64,000 nucleotides of DNA from assembly GCF_013155385.1 (NCBI RefSeq), contig NZ_JABJUQ010000008.1, positions 24,529 to 88,528 on the forward strand, given 5' to 3'. Each line of letters begins with the position of its first letter. The first letter of the stretch is position 1. Below, in pieces: positions 6,943-14,111 of this stretch. The translations under genes and the position numbers were made by a program. The notes under the pieces are model-generated. The model did no database searches and had not been told where the DNA came from. It saw only the letters and a program-made list of their open reading frames with translations. Origin of the DNA: Bacillus sp. WMMC1349. GTDB taxonomy: Bacteria; Bacillota; Bacilli; Bacillales; Bacillaceae.

Positions 6943-7223
6943 TGGTTGCCCCTCAATTCTTTTAACTCTTTTGATTTATACTGATTTTTCCGTCTTATTA
7001 ATTTTTTATCTGGAACTTTAAGCTTTTTGCTTAATCCATCATGGTATGGGCAAAAGTCAAATGGGCCGTGTGATTTTGCACACTCCTTACACATTGGCAA
7101 ATCACAAGTTCTATGAATACCACCATGAACTGATGTCCACACATAAGCTGTTACAAAATCACATAACTGAGTTACCTCATTTTTCCGACAGATAGCGCAA
7201 GGATTTTCAGGTAATTTAATCAT
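6939..7223 (-). CDS. Cysteine/histidine-rich protein, probable zinc binder (94 aa)
   Basis: CAIC (8-11), Cys21, CDLPMCKEC (about 40-48) and CPYH (about 58-61) supply enough ligands for two zinc sites. The C-terminal third is strongly basic (KKLKVPDKKLIRRKNQYKSKELK), suggesting nucleic-acid contact. It overlaps its neighbours by 4 bp at each end. No family recognised. Confidence 0.7.
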   Translation of the reverse strand: MIKLPENPCAICRKNEVTQLCDFVTAYVWTSVHGGIHRTCDLPMCKECAKSHGPFDFCPYHDGLSKKLKVPDKKLIRRKNQYKSKELKELRGNQ

Positions 7224-7597
7224 TCCGCCACCTCCAATAGATCAGGATTTCGATATATGTCGCCGATAACTTCGATTCTGTCTTTCCAATATTCCAAACC
7301 CGCATAACTACTGGCCCTTATTTGCTTACCTATAAAACTAGTGTCTTTATATACAACAACGTACAAGATATTTAGGTCGCCTTGATGGTAGACATCCCCC
7401 TCGTAGATCTCCTGACCGTTTTTGTCCTTCAATCCGGTGTATTGTCCAATTGATGCCCACTCTACCTGTATATGACCGTTATAAGGAGCACTGATATAGG
7501 CTAATTTTTTATCATGGTATAAGTCGATACCGCCATAAAACCATTTAATATCGCCATAATCCTCAATCGGTTTACCTCGAAACTTGATCTCTCTCAA
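7220..7597 (-). CDS. YopX-family protein
   Basis: A 125-residue YopX protein, a family common in Firmicute phages and named from Bacillus phage SPbeta. It starts with the diagnostic MREIKFRGK and has the conserved IGQYTGLKDKNGQEIYEGDV at about residues 51-70. YopX proteins form large oligomers of beta-rich subunits; their role is unknown. RBS AAGGAG lies upstream of the ATG. Confidence 0.9.
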   Translation of the reverse strand: MREIKFRGKPIEDYGDIKWFYGGIDLYHDKKLAYISAPYNGHIQVEWASIGQYTGLKDKNGQEIYEGDVYHQGDLNILYVVVYKDTSFIGKQIRASSYAGLEYWKDRIEVIGDIYRNPDLLEVAE

Positions 7598-7602
7598 TCT
7601 CC

Positions 7603-7698
7603 TTACCTCCCGTCATCATGTATCCATTGCTTAATCTGTTTTTCTCTGTATCCGGCCAGAAATAAGATCTCAAATGCAGCTTTTATTTGCTCAAGCAC
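7603..7698 (-). CDS. Possible small protein (31 aa)
   Basis: GTG at 7698 overlaps the stop of the upstream gene by 8 bp, and the frame ends six bases before the yopX ATG. The sequence VLEQIKAAFEILFLAGYREK is a likely amphipathic helix. Its ribosome site is weak (GGCGGG), so translation depends on coupling. Function unknown. Confidence 0.4.
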   Translation of the reverse strand: MLEQIKAAFEILFLAGYREKQIKQWIHDDGR

Positions 7699-7900
7699 CG
7701 AATATCCCGCCTTCTCTTTCCCTGATATGCCCCAACTCCGCACGGTCATAGAGTAAGAGAAAGACTTCTTTCACTGGTCGTTTAACGATTTTTGCAATTC
7801 TTTCAATGGGTAAACCGCCCTGCCAGTAAGATTCAACTTCATCCACTTCGTCCGGCTTCCAATCAAAATTACAATGATCAAGCATGATATAAACACCCAT
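7691..7900 (-). CDS. Small helix-turn-helix-like protein (69 aa)
   Basis: Residues 18-52 (DEVESYWQGGLPIERIAKIVKRPVKEVFLLLYDRAE) fit a sigma-like helix-turn-helix: a helix, a turn at GGLP, then a recognition helix. It may bind DNA in early control. It starts in TAATG overlap with the gene before. Family unassigned. Confidence 0.65.
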   Translation of the reverse strand: MGVYIMLDHCNFDWKPDEVDEVESYWQGGLPIERIAKIVKRPVKEVFLLLYDRAELGHIREREGGIFGA

Positions 7901-8049
7901 TAGGCGCTCTCCTTTATCGCTTTTTCCATTTCGCGCATTTTCTCTTCTAGCATTTTGATAACTGGTGTCAGGTCTTTGCCTTTCCCTGTCTTCCTTGGCG
8001 ACAATTCGTAAACTCCCGGCATCAATGGAATGATTTGATAGTTTTTCAT
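7900..8049 (-). CDS. Unknown small protein (49 aa)
   Basis: ATG at 8049 overlaps the dnaC-like stop (ATGA), with GGAGC upstream; its stop overlaps the next ATG (TAATG). Proline/glycine-rich start, then a charged C-terminal helix (TPVIKMLEEKMREMEKAIKE) that could form a coiled coil. Function unknown; both couplings support a real gene. Confidence 0.6.
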   Translation of the reverse strand: MKNYQIIPLMPGVYELSPRKTGKGKDLTPVIKMLEEKMREMEKAIKESA

Positions 8050-8864
8050 TTCCAAGCTCCTAATCTATGATTTAATTTCATCCGGTCACCCTTGATGATG
8101 ACTATATAGTTCTCACACATTTCATAAATCCGTGTGCCGAGTGCTTCGTCTATTTGTACAAGCTGCTCAATATCCAATTCACTTGAAATGAGAATCGGCT
8201 TATGATTGAGATAACGATAATTGATGACTGAATATGTCTGTTCCACCTGCCAATCAGTTGCCCTAGGTTTACCCTTCAGAGGCTTAAATAGATCGTCTAT
8301 AAAAAGGACATCAACCTCTTTCATTCGCCGTAGCTTCTCTTCCAATTTTTCAAAATCATCTTTCAGATCATTGAAGCCCTCGACATATGGAAAGTATTGA
8401 ACTGGCACGTTTTTCGATTTGATTAATTTATTTGATATGGCTGTAAGTAAATGTGTCTTTCCTGATCCTGGCTGTCCCAAAAGGGCAATGCTGTTTTTAC
8501 GTTTATCCTTGATACTGTCGAAATTCTTATAGTAATCAACAGCGCAATCGTAAGCATCAACGATCAGACCGTGTTTCCCTTCCGTAACAAAATTCTTGAA
8601 TTGTAATTTCTCAAACTCTGCAGTTATGTCACTAGAATTCATTAATTTCCTAATTCGACGCCACTCAACACATTTACAGCGTACCCACACCTCAATGCCG
8701 TCCCTGTTTTCTAGATAACCCAATTCATCCTTACAAGTGGGACAGTCATATTCACCCTTTTTTTCTAAGGCGTCCGACTCTTCCACCAAAGATTGAGCTG
8801 ACCTTTCCTGAAGCTTCTTCAGTATTTTCTCCATAGCTTTGTCCGTACGGTTGTTGGTTGCCAT
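8046..8864 (-). CDS. dnaC: DnaC-like helicase loader (AAA+ ATPase)
   Basis: A 272-residue AAA+ protein that loads the host replicative helicase at the phage origin. An N-terminal zinc ribbon (CPTCK near 41-45, CKC near 63-65) precedes Walker A GQPGSGKT (130-137) and Walker B VLFIDD (186-191). The start at 8864 has GAAGGGG eight bases upstream; an earlier in-frame ATG at 8891 lacks this. It overlaps the 3' end of the DnaD-like gene by over 110 bp in another frame, around an A7 run on the minus strand (see findings). Confidence 0.9.
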   Translation of the reverse strand: MATNNRTDKAMEKILKKLQERSAQSLVEESDALEKKGEYDCPTCKDELGYLENRDGIEVWVRCKCVEWRRIRKLMNSSDITAEFEKLQFKNFVTEGKHGLIVDAYDCAVDYYKNFDSIKDKRKNSIALLGQPGSGKTHLLTAISNKLIKSKNVPVQYFPYVEGFNDLKDDFEKLEEKLRRMKEVDVLFIDDLFKPLKGKPRATDWQVEQTYSVINYRYLNHKPILISSELDIEQLVQIDEALGTRIYEMCENYIVIIKGDRMKLNHRLGAWK

Positions 8865-9615
8865 TTCTCGTTCCCCTTCTTTCTTCTTCATTCTTCTGAA
8901 CTACTAATCTGGCATATTGTTTTCGCAATTTATCAGCACTTAAAATATTTTTGTACCAGAATTCGTGTTTAGTAGACCACAAGATCACTTCTTGAATATC
9001 TTTTCCTGTGCGTCCGTCACGTTCCATCATCAGTCGAATTGTATTAGCCCATTTATCAAGGTTTGGTTGTTTCATGTCAGGGGCGTTTATATGGACATGT
9101 TTCCAAAGCAATTCAGCCAGCTGCATTTGTTTTTCATCAAAAACCAAACGTTTATTATTATTATTATTTTCCTTCTTTACCTTCTTTACATTCTTATTAT
9201 TGTTCCATCTGCGTTCCGTCTCCGTTCCATCTGCGTTCTCTCTCCGTTCCAAGTTGCCTTTTTTGTAGTTCTCTAACCCCTGATATACCTCATAATTTAC
9301 GACAGTGAAGAGCGTTCCAAGTTCGGTGTCCTCGATTTTCAAACGATTTTCTTTAATCAGTCGATCAACCGCCCTTTTGATCCTCGAAAGTGAATACTGT
9401 TTGACCGATCTATTTTCGATATACTGCAAGTCTTTTTGTAAATTTCGATATGATCTTAAAAATTGACCGCGCTTCACCAAAACATCGCCTTTTCGTTGCC
9501 CCTCTTCCGAAAAAACTGCATTTCCATAAATAAAGAAGAATAGACGGAATTCGACTGGGTTTTGCCATATATCGCTTGTAAAAATGTCTCTACTTGTTTG
9601 GAACGCTCCGCCCAT
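8752..9615 (-). CDS. DnaD-like replication initiator
   Basis: A 287-residue phage replisome organiser. Residues 1-115 form a winged-helix DNA-binding domain (IFTSDIWQNPVEFRLFFFIYG...). A low-complexity linker (about 118-155) is encoded by the iterons and the TTA tract. Residues 160-240 resemble the DnaD/DnaB_2 helical domain, with LDKWANTIRLMMERDGRTG. It would bind the iterons within its own gene, melt DNA and hand over to the DnaC-like loader. The reading frame ends right after an A7 run. Confidence 0.88.
   Translation of the reverse strand: MGGAFQTSRDIFTSDIWQNPVEFRLFFFIYGNAVFSEEGQRKGDVLVKRGQFLRSYRNLQKDLQYIENRSVKQYSLSRIKRAVDRLIKENRLKIEDTELGTLFTVVNYEVYQGLENYKKGNLERRENADGTETERRWNNNKNVKKVKKENNNNNKRLVFDEKQMQLAELLWKHVHINAPDMKQPNLDKWANTIRLMMERDGRTGKDIQEVILWSTKHEFWYKNILSADKLRKQYARLVVQKNEEERRGTRNGNQQPYGQSYGENTEEASGKVSSIFGGRVGRLRKKG
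9202..9250. other. Candidate replication origin: four 11-bp iterons
   Basis: Four tandem 11-mers of the form CATCTGCGTTC or CGTCTCCGTTC fill 9206..9249, with a GTTC half-repeat at 9202. An AT-rich tract with TTA repeats at 9151..9170 lies 30 bp away and can serve as the unwinding element. Iterons inside the DnaD-type initiator gene are the usual phage origin layout. Copies: 29642..29690 and 49902..49950. Confidence 0.75.
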
Positions 9616-9630
9616 AAAATCACCCTCTTG

Positions 9631-10290
9631 TTATGCTAATTCTTTCTCTGCTTTAGCCACCCATCTTTTAAGTAGATAGATACAATGGTCAGCTTGCCCT
9701 TTATTGATTTTGTTAATATCTTTGATGTCAAGAGCTGTTATAACGGTCTTCACATCGCCTTGTCCACGCAATTCAATATAATGTTGAGCAAGGGATTGAA
9801 TTTCATCCTTTTGCTCCTGTGTGATCATTTCAGGTGGTTTTGTCGCTTCTACTTTTTGTTGAAATGCGTCTGGATCGTCTTTATCTGTCGGAATGTTGAA
9901 TTGTTTCAAAAGAAAATATTTTTCAGCGTATGTCAAAGCCTTACCGACTCCCTTTTCTCCTGCTATATCAACACCCTGTGCATAAAAAGGGACAGTCAAC
10001 GTTTCTTCGGGATTTTCTGCATTCACCCAAATAAATTCAAGGTCTAATTCTGTGAAATATGTCGTTTTCTTTTTCTGATTGCCGTACTTATCTTTACTTT
10101 CAACTGTTTCTGTTAAGATGCGTTTGTCTACAATTTTCGGAATCAGTAAAAGCGTTTGTTTGTCTAATTCATCTCTGATAGCGCCTAAAACCTGACTTGA
10201 TCCGACATATTCGTACTGGTTTCCTTTGTTTTCTTTTTGGAGATACGGGATCGCCTTTCTGACCTCGATCAGCTTTTGATAAATATTCAT
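9631..10290 (-). CDS. erf: ERF-family single-strand annealing protein
   Basis: A 219-residue protein of the ERF superfamily that anneals complementary strands in recombination-dependent phage replication. The core spans about residues 5-140: YQKLIEVRKAIPYLQKENKG near the start and GVDIAGEKGVGKALTYAEKYFLLKQF at about 109-134, a strong ERF signature, followed by the acidic DKDDPDAF. The C-terminal 60 residues are a helical extension. It is coupled to the Gam-like gene by one shared base. Confidence 0.92.
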   Translation of the reverse strand: MNIYQKLIEVRKAIPYLQKENKGNQYEYVGSSQVLGAIRDELDKQTLLLIPKIVDKRILTETVESKDKYGNQKKKTTYFTELDLEFIWVNAENPEETLTVPFYAQGVDIAGEKGVGKALTYAEKYFLLKQFNIPTDKDDPDAFQQKVEATKPPEMITQEQKDEIQSLAQHYIELRGQGDVKTVITALDIKDINKINKGQADHCIYLLKRWVAKAEKELA

Positions 10291-10871
10291 TATTCGTTCA
10301 CCTCGACTGTGAATTTATCTTCCCTATCAACCACTGTCACACCTGAAATAATCTCGCCATCTGCGTCTATTAGCTTGTCCCCGAAAACTGAAGATTTCTT
10401 TTTAATGGATGCCCAATCAACGTCTTTTTTAATTTTGACTAACCCTTTTGTTTCCGCGTATTTCAACAAGTCGGTTTCATTACGTTGATATTCCGGCTGC
10501 TGCTTGGTAAGCTTAATTTTTCCATACGGTAGATTGATTGACTTATATGGCTTTTTGCCACTTTCAATCTGCCTTCTGACTTCTTCCCGCATGTATCGCT
10601 CTAGTCTATGGATATAGAAGTTTTCACGCTCGACATATGGTTTTTTAGACTCATCACGCCAAAACTCAACCCGTTCAATTTGAGTTCTGAGGCGTTCAAG
10701 CTGCTTTTCAGCCACTGCATCTATTTCTGATTGTTTCCCTTTAAAGTAAGTGATGCGCCGTTGTGCTTCGGCTGCTGATTCTAGGTCAGTCACCTCAAAC
10801 ACTTCATAATCCTTTTCCTCTTCTTCGACCTGATCGATTAACACTTGTTCTGTTTCTGGAAGACTACTCAT
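10290..10871 (-). CDS. Gam-like host-nuclease inhibitor
   Basis: A 193-residue Mu Gam-like protein expected to bind DNA ends and shield replicating DNA from host exonucleases. Residues about 30-110 form a long coiled coil (AEAQRRITYFKGKQSEIDAVAEKQ...). The C-terminal part KINLPYGKIKLTKQ-like segment (INLPYGKIKLTKQQPEY at 115-131) is the family beta unit. The RBS GGGAGG lies upstream. Pairing with ERF is typical of phage recombination modules. Confidence 0.85.
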   Translation of the reverse strand: MSSLPETEQVLIDQVEEEEKDYEVFEVTDLESAAEAQRRITYFKGKQSEIDAVAEKQLERLRTQIERVEFWRDESKKPYVERENFYIHRLERYMREEVRRQIESGKKPYKSINLPYGKIKLTKQQPEYQRNETDLLKYAETKGLVKIKKDVDWASIKKKSSVFGDKLIDADGEIISGVTVVDREDKFTVEVNE

Positions 10872-10949
10872 TAATTTGTTTCCTCCCTTGATTTTTCAAA
10901 AAATATTCGATATGCTTTAAATATTCTTTCTTAAAAAATCACTTCCCTA

Positions 10950-10973
10950 AAGTTCACTTGGCAGAGTGAACTT
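10950..10973. terminator. Inverted repeat, possible terminator or operator
   Basis: AAGTTCAC (10950..10957) and GTGAACTT (10966..10973) are perfect 8-bp arms around an eight-base loop. A T-run follows on the plus strand, but no plus-strand gene ends there; on the minus strand the stem sits just after the 34-aa gene. It could attenuate the early operon or bind a regulator. Copies: 31390..31413 and 51650..51673. Confidence 0.5.
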
Positions 10974-10975
10974 TT

Positions 10976-11080
10976 TTAATTGTCTTCCTCTTCGTTGTCT
11001 TTCTCTTTTTCATACTTCAAATATTCCAACGGATAACCGTAACGGTTGATTTCTGTAATGATTGGATGCTCGATATTCAT
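10976..11080 (-). CDS. YqaI-like small protein (34 aa)
   Basis: ATG at 11080 overlaps the upstream stop (ATGA) with GGAGGG before it. MNIEHPIITEINRYGYPLEY resembles the YqaI family found in Bacillus skin-element type phages beside the recombination genes. The tail is acidic (EKEKDNEEEDN). The position next to Gam and ERF supports the call; function unknown. Confidence 0.6.
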   Translation of the reverse strand: MNIEHPIITEINRYGYPLEYLKYEKEKDNEEEDN

Positions 11081-11346
11081 TGATACGCCCTCCTTACAGT
11101 TGAAACGTCTATCCCTTTACTTAAGAGTTGGGACGCTATTTCATGCAGCTGAACAACTTGTTCTGGATGCTCCATCCGTTTAAGATCCTTACAATGGGCA
11201 ATCATCGACCCTGCTATTTCAATACACCCTTCATAATCTCCGTCCTCAATAGCATCTGGTAACAGTTCAGTGATTAGAAAATCCATTGATTTGATTAGCC
11301 TTTCAGCTCTTTCCTGATCAGACTTTAGAAATCGATTTAAATTCAT
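11077..11346 (-). CDS. Unknown helical phage protein (89 aa)
   Basis: Mostly alpha-helical and acidic, with ERAERLIKSMDFLITELLPDAIEDGDYEGC at about 12-41. A good GAGGA site precedes the ATG. No family recognised. It is part of the early minus-strand operon, immediately downstream of the plus-strand DUF2513 gene. Confidence 0.7.
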   Translation of the reverse strand: MNLNRFLKSDQERAERLIKSMDFLITELLPDAIEDGDYEGCIEIAGSMIAHCKDLKRMEHPEQVVQLHEIASQLLSKGIDVSTVRRAYQ

Positions 11347-11361
11347 GCTTATCCTCCTCTT

Positions 11362-11370
11362 TGGTATAAT
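11362..11370 (+). promoter_or_regulatory. Extended -10 promoter for the DUF2513 gene
   Basis: TGGTATAAT is a perfect extended -10 on the plus strand, 27 bp before the ATG at 11397. No good -35 is visible, as is allowed for extended -10 promoters. RBS AGGGGGTGA follows. Copies: 31802..31810 and 52062..52070. Confidence 0.65.
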
Positions 11371-11396
11371 GTTCCTGTAAGATAGGGGGTGAAACT

Positions 11397-11777
11397 ATGA
11401 AACTTGATCACGATTGTGTAAGAGAAATCCTTCTTGAATTAGAAGAAAAACTTACATTGAACGACCAGCTAAATACTAGCGAGGTAAGAGAACTTCAAAC
11501 CGTTCAAAAGTTTGGAGAAGAAACCTCGTTTTACGCTATTTTAAAGCTAATTGATGCCAATTTTATCGAAGGTAAAGCAATACGATCTGATGATTCACTA
11601 AGTGGCTTAATCCTAGGTCATTTGACCTGGGATGGCCATGTATTTCTTGATAACATAAGAGAGACATCAATATGGGAAGCTACTAAAGAAAAAACAAAAG
11701 GTCTTGCAAGTATTTCAGTGTCGTTAATGGCTGGAATTGCACAAGATTATTTAAAACAAAGGCTCGGTTTAAATTAA
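11397..11777 (+). CDS. DUF2513-family protein on the opposite strand
   Basis: A 126-residue protein starting MKLDHDCVREILLELEE, with the family core LTWDGHVFLDNIRE at about 77-90 and a C-terminal helix IAQDYLKQRL. DUF2513 proteins are common in Firmicute prophages; their function is unknown, though a winged-helix-like fold is likely. It is the only plus-strand gene inside the early operon, has its own promoter, and its stop overlaps the stop of the convergent gene by 4 bp. This is the layout of a moron expressed in the prophage. Confidence 0.87.
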   Translation: MKLDHDCVREILLELEEKLTLNDQLNTSEVRELQTVQKFGEETSFYAILKLIDANFIEGKAIRSDDSLSGLILGHLTWDGHVFLDNIRETSIWEATKEKTKGLASISVSLMAGIAQDYLKQRLGLN

Positions 11778-12022
11778 TATTGTTTTCCTTCAGTCCAACC
11801 ATGCTCATTAAGAAATCTAATAAGATCATTTATAAACTGTGTATATTTTTCTGTAGAATAATCATTACTGTTAAAAGTCAGTTCAAGATTGAGCTGGCTT
11901 TCTTTAGCATCACCCATGGAAAAAGCATTTCTATTTTTTATTTCAAACCCTTTAATCCAGACAGCTGCCCAGGCCTTACCTTTTTCTAATGTAACTGGCA
12001 TTTGATATTTCATATTAGCCAT
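11774..12022 (-). CDS. Unknown phage protein (82 aa)
   Basis: ATG at 12022 with AAAGGAGAG upstream. The sequence suggests beta strands (MPVTLEKGKAWAAVWIKGFEI, QLNLELTFNS) and a C-terminal helix. Its stop overlaps that of the DUF2513 gene. No family recognised. Confidence 0.65.
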   Translation of the reverse strand: MANMKYQMPVTLEKGKAWAAVWIKGFEIKNRNAFSMGDAKESQLNLELTFNSNDYSTEKYTQFINDLIRFLNEHGWTEGKQY

Positions 12023-12043
12023 TTATTCTCTCTCCTTTAACTT

Positions 12044-12133
12044 TTAGATATGCTTCTTCACAAAAGCCTGATAAATCTTCATAAAACGTTCTGCCTCGCT
12101 TAGAGCAAGCCATTCTTTTGTTTTGATCTTCAC
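12044..12133 (-). CDS. Possible micro-protein (29 aa)
   Basis: GTG at 12133 with an excellent AAAAGGAGGTGG site. VKIKTKEWLALSEAERFMKI forms a basic amphipathic helix. The very strong ribosome site argues for translation although the frame is tiny. Function unknown. Confidence 0.5.
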   Translation of the reverse strand: MKIKTKEWLALSEAERFMKIYQAFVKKHI

Positions 12134-12167
12134 TTTACCCACCTCCTTTTAGTTGGTCAGTAATGAC

Positions 12168-12824
12168 CTAATCTACTGGCTGTATATATCTCGGACGCTT
12201 CTTTATCACTCTCTGCACTTCACCAGTTGTATTGTTAACCAATACTTGCTTTCCTCTGTGATCAGTCCCCATTGTGTAAGTATCAATCCCCTTTTCCTCA
12301 GCAAACTCTTCTAACAAACCTTTTTGTCCTTCTGCTCTTCGTAAGGCACTGACTGTTGATAGCGATTCGATCATAAATGATGTAATATCCGAGTTTTGAT
12401 AATCTGAAATAAAGTCAAATACTTCTCGTTCTGTTCCAATGCAATTGTCTAGTCCCTTTTCTTCAATAACTCGCATTGTGTAAAAATAGTCTTTCATTTC
12501 ATATTTATCACCGTCATAATGCTTTTCGACCGGGAACATCTGCATCAATTCCCTTGGCGTTAACCAACCTATCATTGTATTGATAGAGCCAATAATGTGA
12601 AATCTCGTTAGTACGTCTTCATATGTTTCAGGCATGTCCTCACTATTAATCATTTTTAAACCACTAAAGACAACTCTTTTGAGGGTCTCTCTTTCAATAG
12701 ATCCCTGGCTTTCGCATTGTGCCAATCCTTCGTATAGCTCATTTAAAAATATTTTTCGATAGATCGAATAATAATCCACCTTTTCCTTTTGAATACCATC
12801 TATAACCTGCAATTGATTTGACAT
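12168..12824 (-). CDS. Unknown phage protein (218 aa)
   Basis: A helical, acidic 218-residue protein without a motif I can name. Notable parts are IGSINTMIGWLTPRELMQMFPVEKHYDG at about 77-104 and the basic C-terminus VIKKRPRYIQPVD. It begins at the last base of the antirepressor gene, so both are translated together. Phage proteins with the LTPRELMQMFP motif often follow antirepressors, but their role is not known to me. Confidence 0.7.
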   Translation of the reverse strand: MSNQLQVIDGIQKEKVDYYSIYRKIFLNELYEGLAQCESQGSIERETLKRVVFSGLKMINSEDMPETYEDVLTRFHIIGSINTMIGWLTPRELMQMFPVEKHYDGDKYEMKDYFYTMRVIEEKGLDNCIGTEREVFDFISDYQNSDITSFMIESLSTVSALRRAEGQKGLLEEFAEEKGIDTYTMGTDHRGKQVLVNNTTGEVQRVIKKRPRYIQPVD

Positions 12825-13639
12825 TATGAAACCGCCTCTTCTTTCGTTAGAAACTTATTGATGAAATATACTTGACCCTTGCCAGTGACTTTAGGTGTCT
12901 TACTGATACTGATATGACCATCTGAATGTGTTATAGATGTTTCCTTAATTTCGAACAATCCACTTTCCATGCTCTTTTGAGTTGGCATGTTGTAATCTGT
13001 CCCTTTTCGCTTTATTAAATATCCGTTGTCTCTTAACCATGCGAAAAATCGTTTCTGTCCCGTTTCAATTCCATTCTGTTTTAATAGTTTTGCAAGCTCC
13101 CCCACCAAAATAGATGTACTGGATGCTGACACACTATCCGCAAACAGAACTTTAGGTTTGTTTTGCTCAATTTGCTTTTTTAGTTGATTGTTCTGATTTC
13201 GCAAATCTAGCACCATTGCTTGCTTTACTTCATCACTGAAACTAGGAAAATAGTTTTTAATGAATTGTTCTTCGTTACCTTTATTAACGTATCCGCCCGT
13301 TTTTCTAATTATAGGTAGCACTTCAGAGGTTACCCATCGTTTAAATTTTTTTGCCTTCTCTTTAATTTCTCGATTGTTCCCTTGTTTTGCAGCTCCAAAT
13401 ATTAAATCGTATAAACCTGATTCATTTACGAACTTTTTCTTTTGTTTTCTTCCTATTCTGTCGATGACTCCGTGGACCGCGGAGTCATCTTCCTCAACAT
13501 GGTTTTGAATTGCATTATGTGGTTTCGAAAAGCTTAATGCTTTAGCAATTTCCTTTGCTCCAAACCACTCAACTCCATCCACTATCATTACAGGTAAATC
13601 TCCAAAAATTTTATGATTAAACGTTTGTAATTCATTCAT
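12824..13639 (-). CDS. Antirepressor (BRO-N plus KilAC domains)
   Basis: A 271-residue phage antirepressor. The N-terminal BRO/Ant domain (about 8-115) starts NHKIFGDLPVMIVDGVEWFGAKEIAKALSF and includes LYDLIFGAAKQ and FKRWVTSEVLPIIRKTGGY. A coiled segment (140-160) leads to the C-terminal KilAC domain (about 165-265) with FFAWLRDNGYLIKRKG and KGQVYFINKF. Such proteins bind the lysogeny repressor or DNA and trigger lytic growth. A strong inverted repeat lies inside the gene (13473..13499). Confidence 0.9.
   Translation of the reverse strand: MNELQTFNHKIFGDLPVMIVDGVEWFGAKEIAKALSFSKPHNAIQNHVEEDDSAVHGVIDRIGRKQKKKFVNESGLYDLIFGAAKQGNNREIKEKAKKFKRWVTSEVLPIIRKTGGYVNKGNEEQFIKNYFPSFSDEVKQAMVLDLRNQNNQLKKQIEQNKPKVLFADSVSASSTSILVGELAKLLKQNGIETGQKRFFAWLRDNGYLIKRKGTDYNMPTQKSMESGLFEIKETSITHSDGHISISKTPKVTGKGQVYFINKFLTKEEAVS
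13473..13499. promoter_or_regulatory. Perfect 10-bp-arm inverted repeat inside the antirepressor gene
   Basis: GATGACTCCG and CGGAGTCATC are perfect arms around a seven-base loop. The stem is G/C-rich and there is no T-run, so it is not a terminator. It encodes DDSAVHGVID in the BRO domain. Copies: 33913..33939 and 54173..54199. Confidence 0.55.
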
Positions 13640-13774
13640 TTATGAAATCTCCTTTTTTTGTTTTGCCTTTCGTTCTTTAATAATTGAATGCATGCTCGGT
13701 CTTATCTCTTGAACAAATGTAATAGCATACTTTCCGCTAAGAACAATTGATTCAACTGATTTGTTTTTTTTCAT
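13640..13774 (-). CDS. Small basic protein after Cro (44 aa)
   Basis: ATG at 13774 overlaps the Cro-like stop (TAATG), and the frame ends immediately before the antirepressor ATG. MKKNKSVESIVLSGKYAITF is followed by a Lys/Arg-rich end (KERKAKQKKEIS) whose codons include the AAAAAAGGAG ribosome site of the antirepressor. Function unknown. Confidence 0.6.
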   Translation of the reverse strand: MKKNKSVESIVLSGKYAITFVQEIRPSMHSIIKERKAKQKKEIS

Positions 13775-14019
13775 TAAGAAACATCCCTCTCTATATCTAA
13801 CATTTTGTTAGGTTTTAGTTTAAAAAAAATGATTTCTGAAAAGTCACACCCAAATACATCAGCTAGTGCCACACCTTCTTCTATCTCCATCTTTTGCGGA
13901 TTTCTCTCCCACGAAGAGTAAGTAGTTCTATGAATACCTAAGGCTTTAGCTACATCGTCTTGAGTTAAATTTAAACGCGCCCTCCATTCTTTTGGAGTTC
14001 TTGCAATTTTATATTCCAA
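13774..14019 (-). CDS. Cro-like XRE regulator
   Basis: An 81-residue helix-turn-helix protein. The domain spans residues 8-65, with WRARLNLTQDDVAKALGIHRTTYSSWERNPQKM as the HTH. It is the first gene of the early operon, divergent from the CI-like repressor and driven by a strong promoter; this is the place of Cro. RBS GGAGGTGAGG. One palindromic operator copy (13797..13811) lies within the 3' end of this gene. Confidence 0.88.
   Translation of the reverse strand: MEYKIARTPKEWRARLNLTQDDVAKALGIHRTTYSSWERNPQKMEIEEGVALADVFGCDFSEIIFFKLKPNKMLDIERDVS
13797..13811. promoter_or_regulatory. Distal operator inside cro gene
   Basis: CTAACATTTTGTTAG is the most symmetric copy of the operator motif (arms CTAACA and TGTTAG), yet lies about 240-340 bp from the promoter-linked copies. 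Copies: 34237..34251 and 54497..54511. Confidence 0.6.
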
Positions 14020-14043
14020 TTTACCTCACCTCCTCACACGTTA

Positions 14044-14072
14044 ATAATATCTAACATTTTATTAGATGTCAA
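14044..14072 (-). promoter_or_regulatory. Early (PR-type) promoter with operator in the spacer
   Basis: On the minus strand a perfect TTGACA (14067..14072) stands 17 bp before TATTAT (14044..14049). The operator copy CTAACATTTTATTAG (14051..14065) fills the spacer, so repressor binding would block polymerase. Copies: 34484..34512 and 54744..54772. Confidence 0.85.
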
Positions 14073-14111
14073 CGATTTTTACACCATTTTTATATATTTG
14101 CGTTGTTTTTT

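Noticed and set aside
9151..9250. CRISPR-like short repeats
   Set aside because: The 11-bp repeats are directly adjacent without spacers, and no cas genes exist; they fit origin iterons.
8965..9308. Three overlapping plus-strand frames opposite the DnaD-like gene
   Set aside because: Arise from the iterons and TTA repeats read backwards; low complexity and no start signals.
9685..10047. 120-codon plus-strand frame opposite erf
   Set aside because: Cys/Phe/Leu-rich shadow of a clear ERF gene, without a ribosome site.
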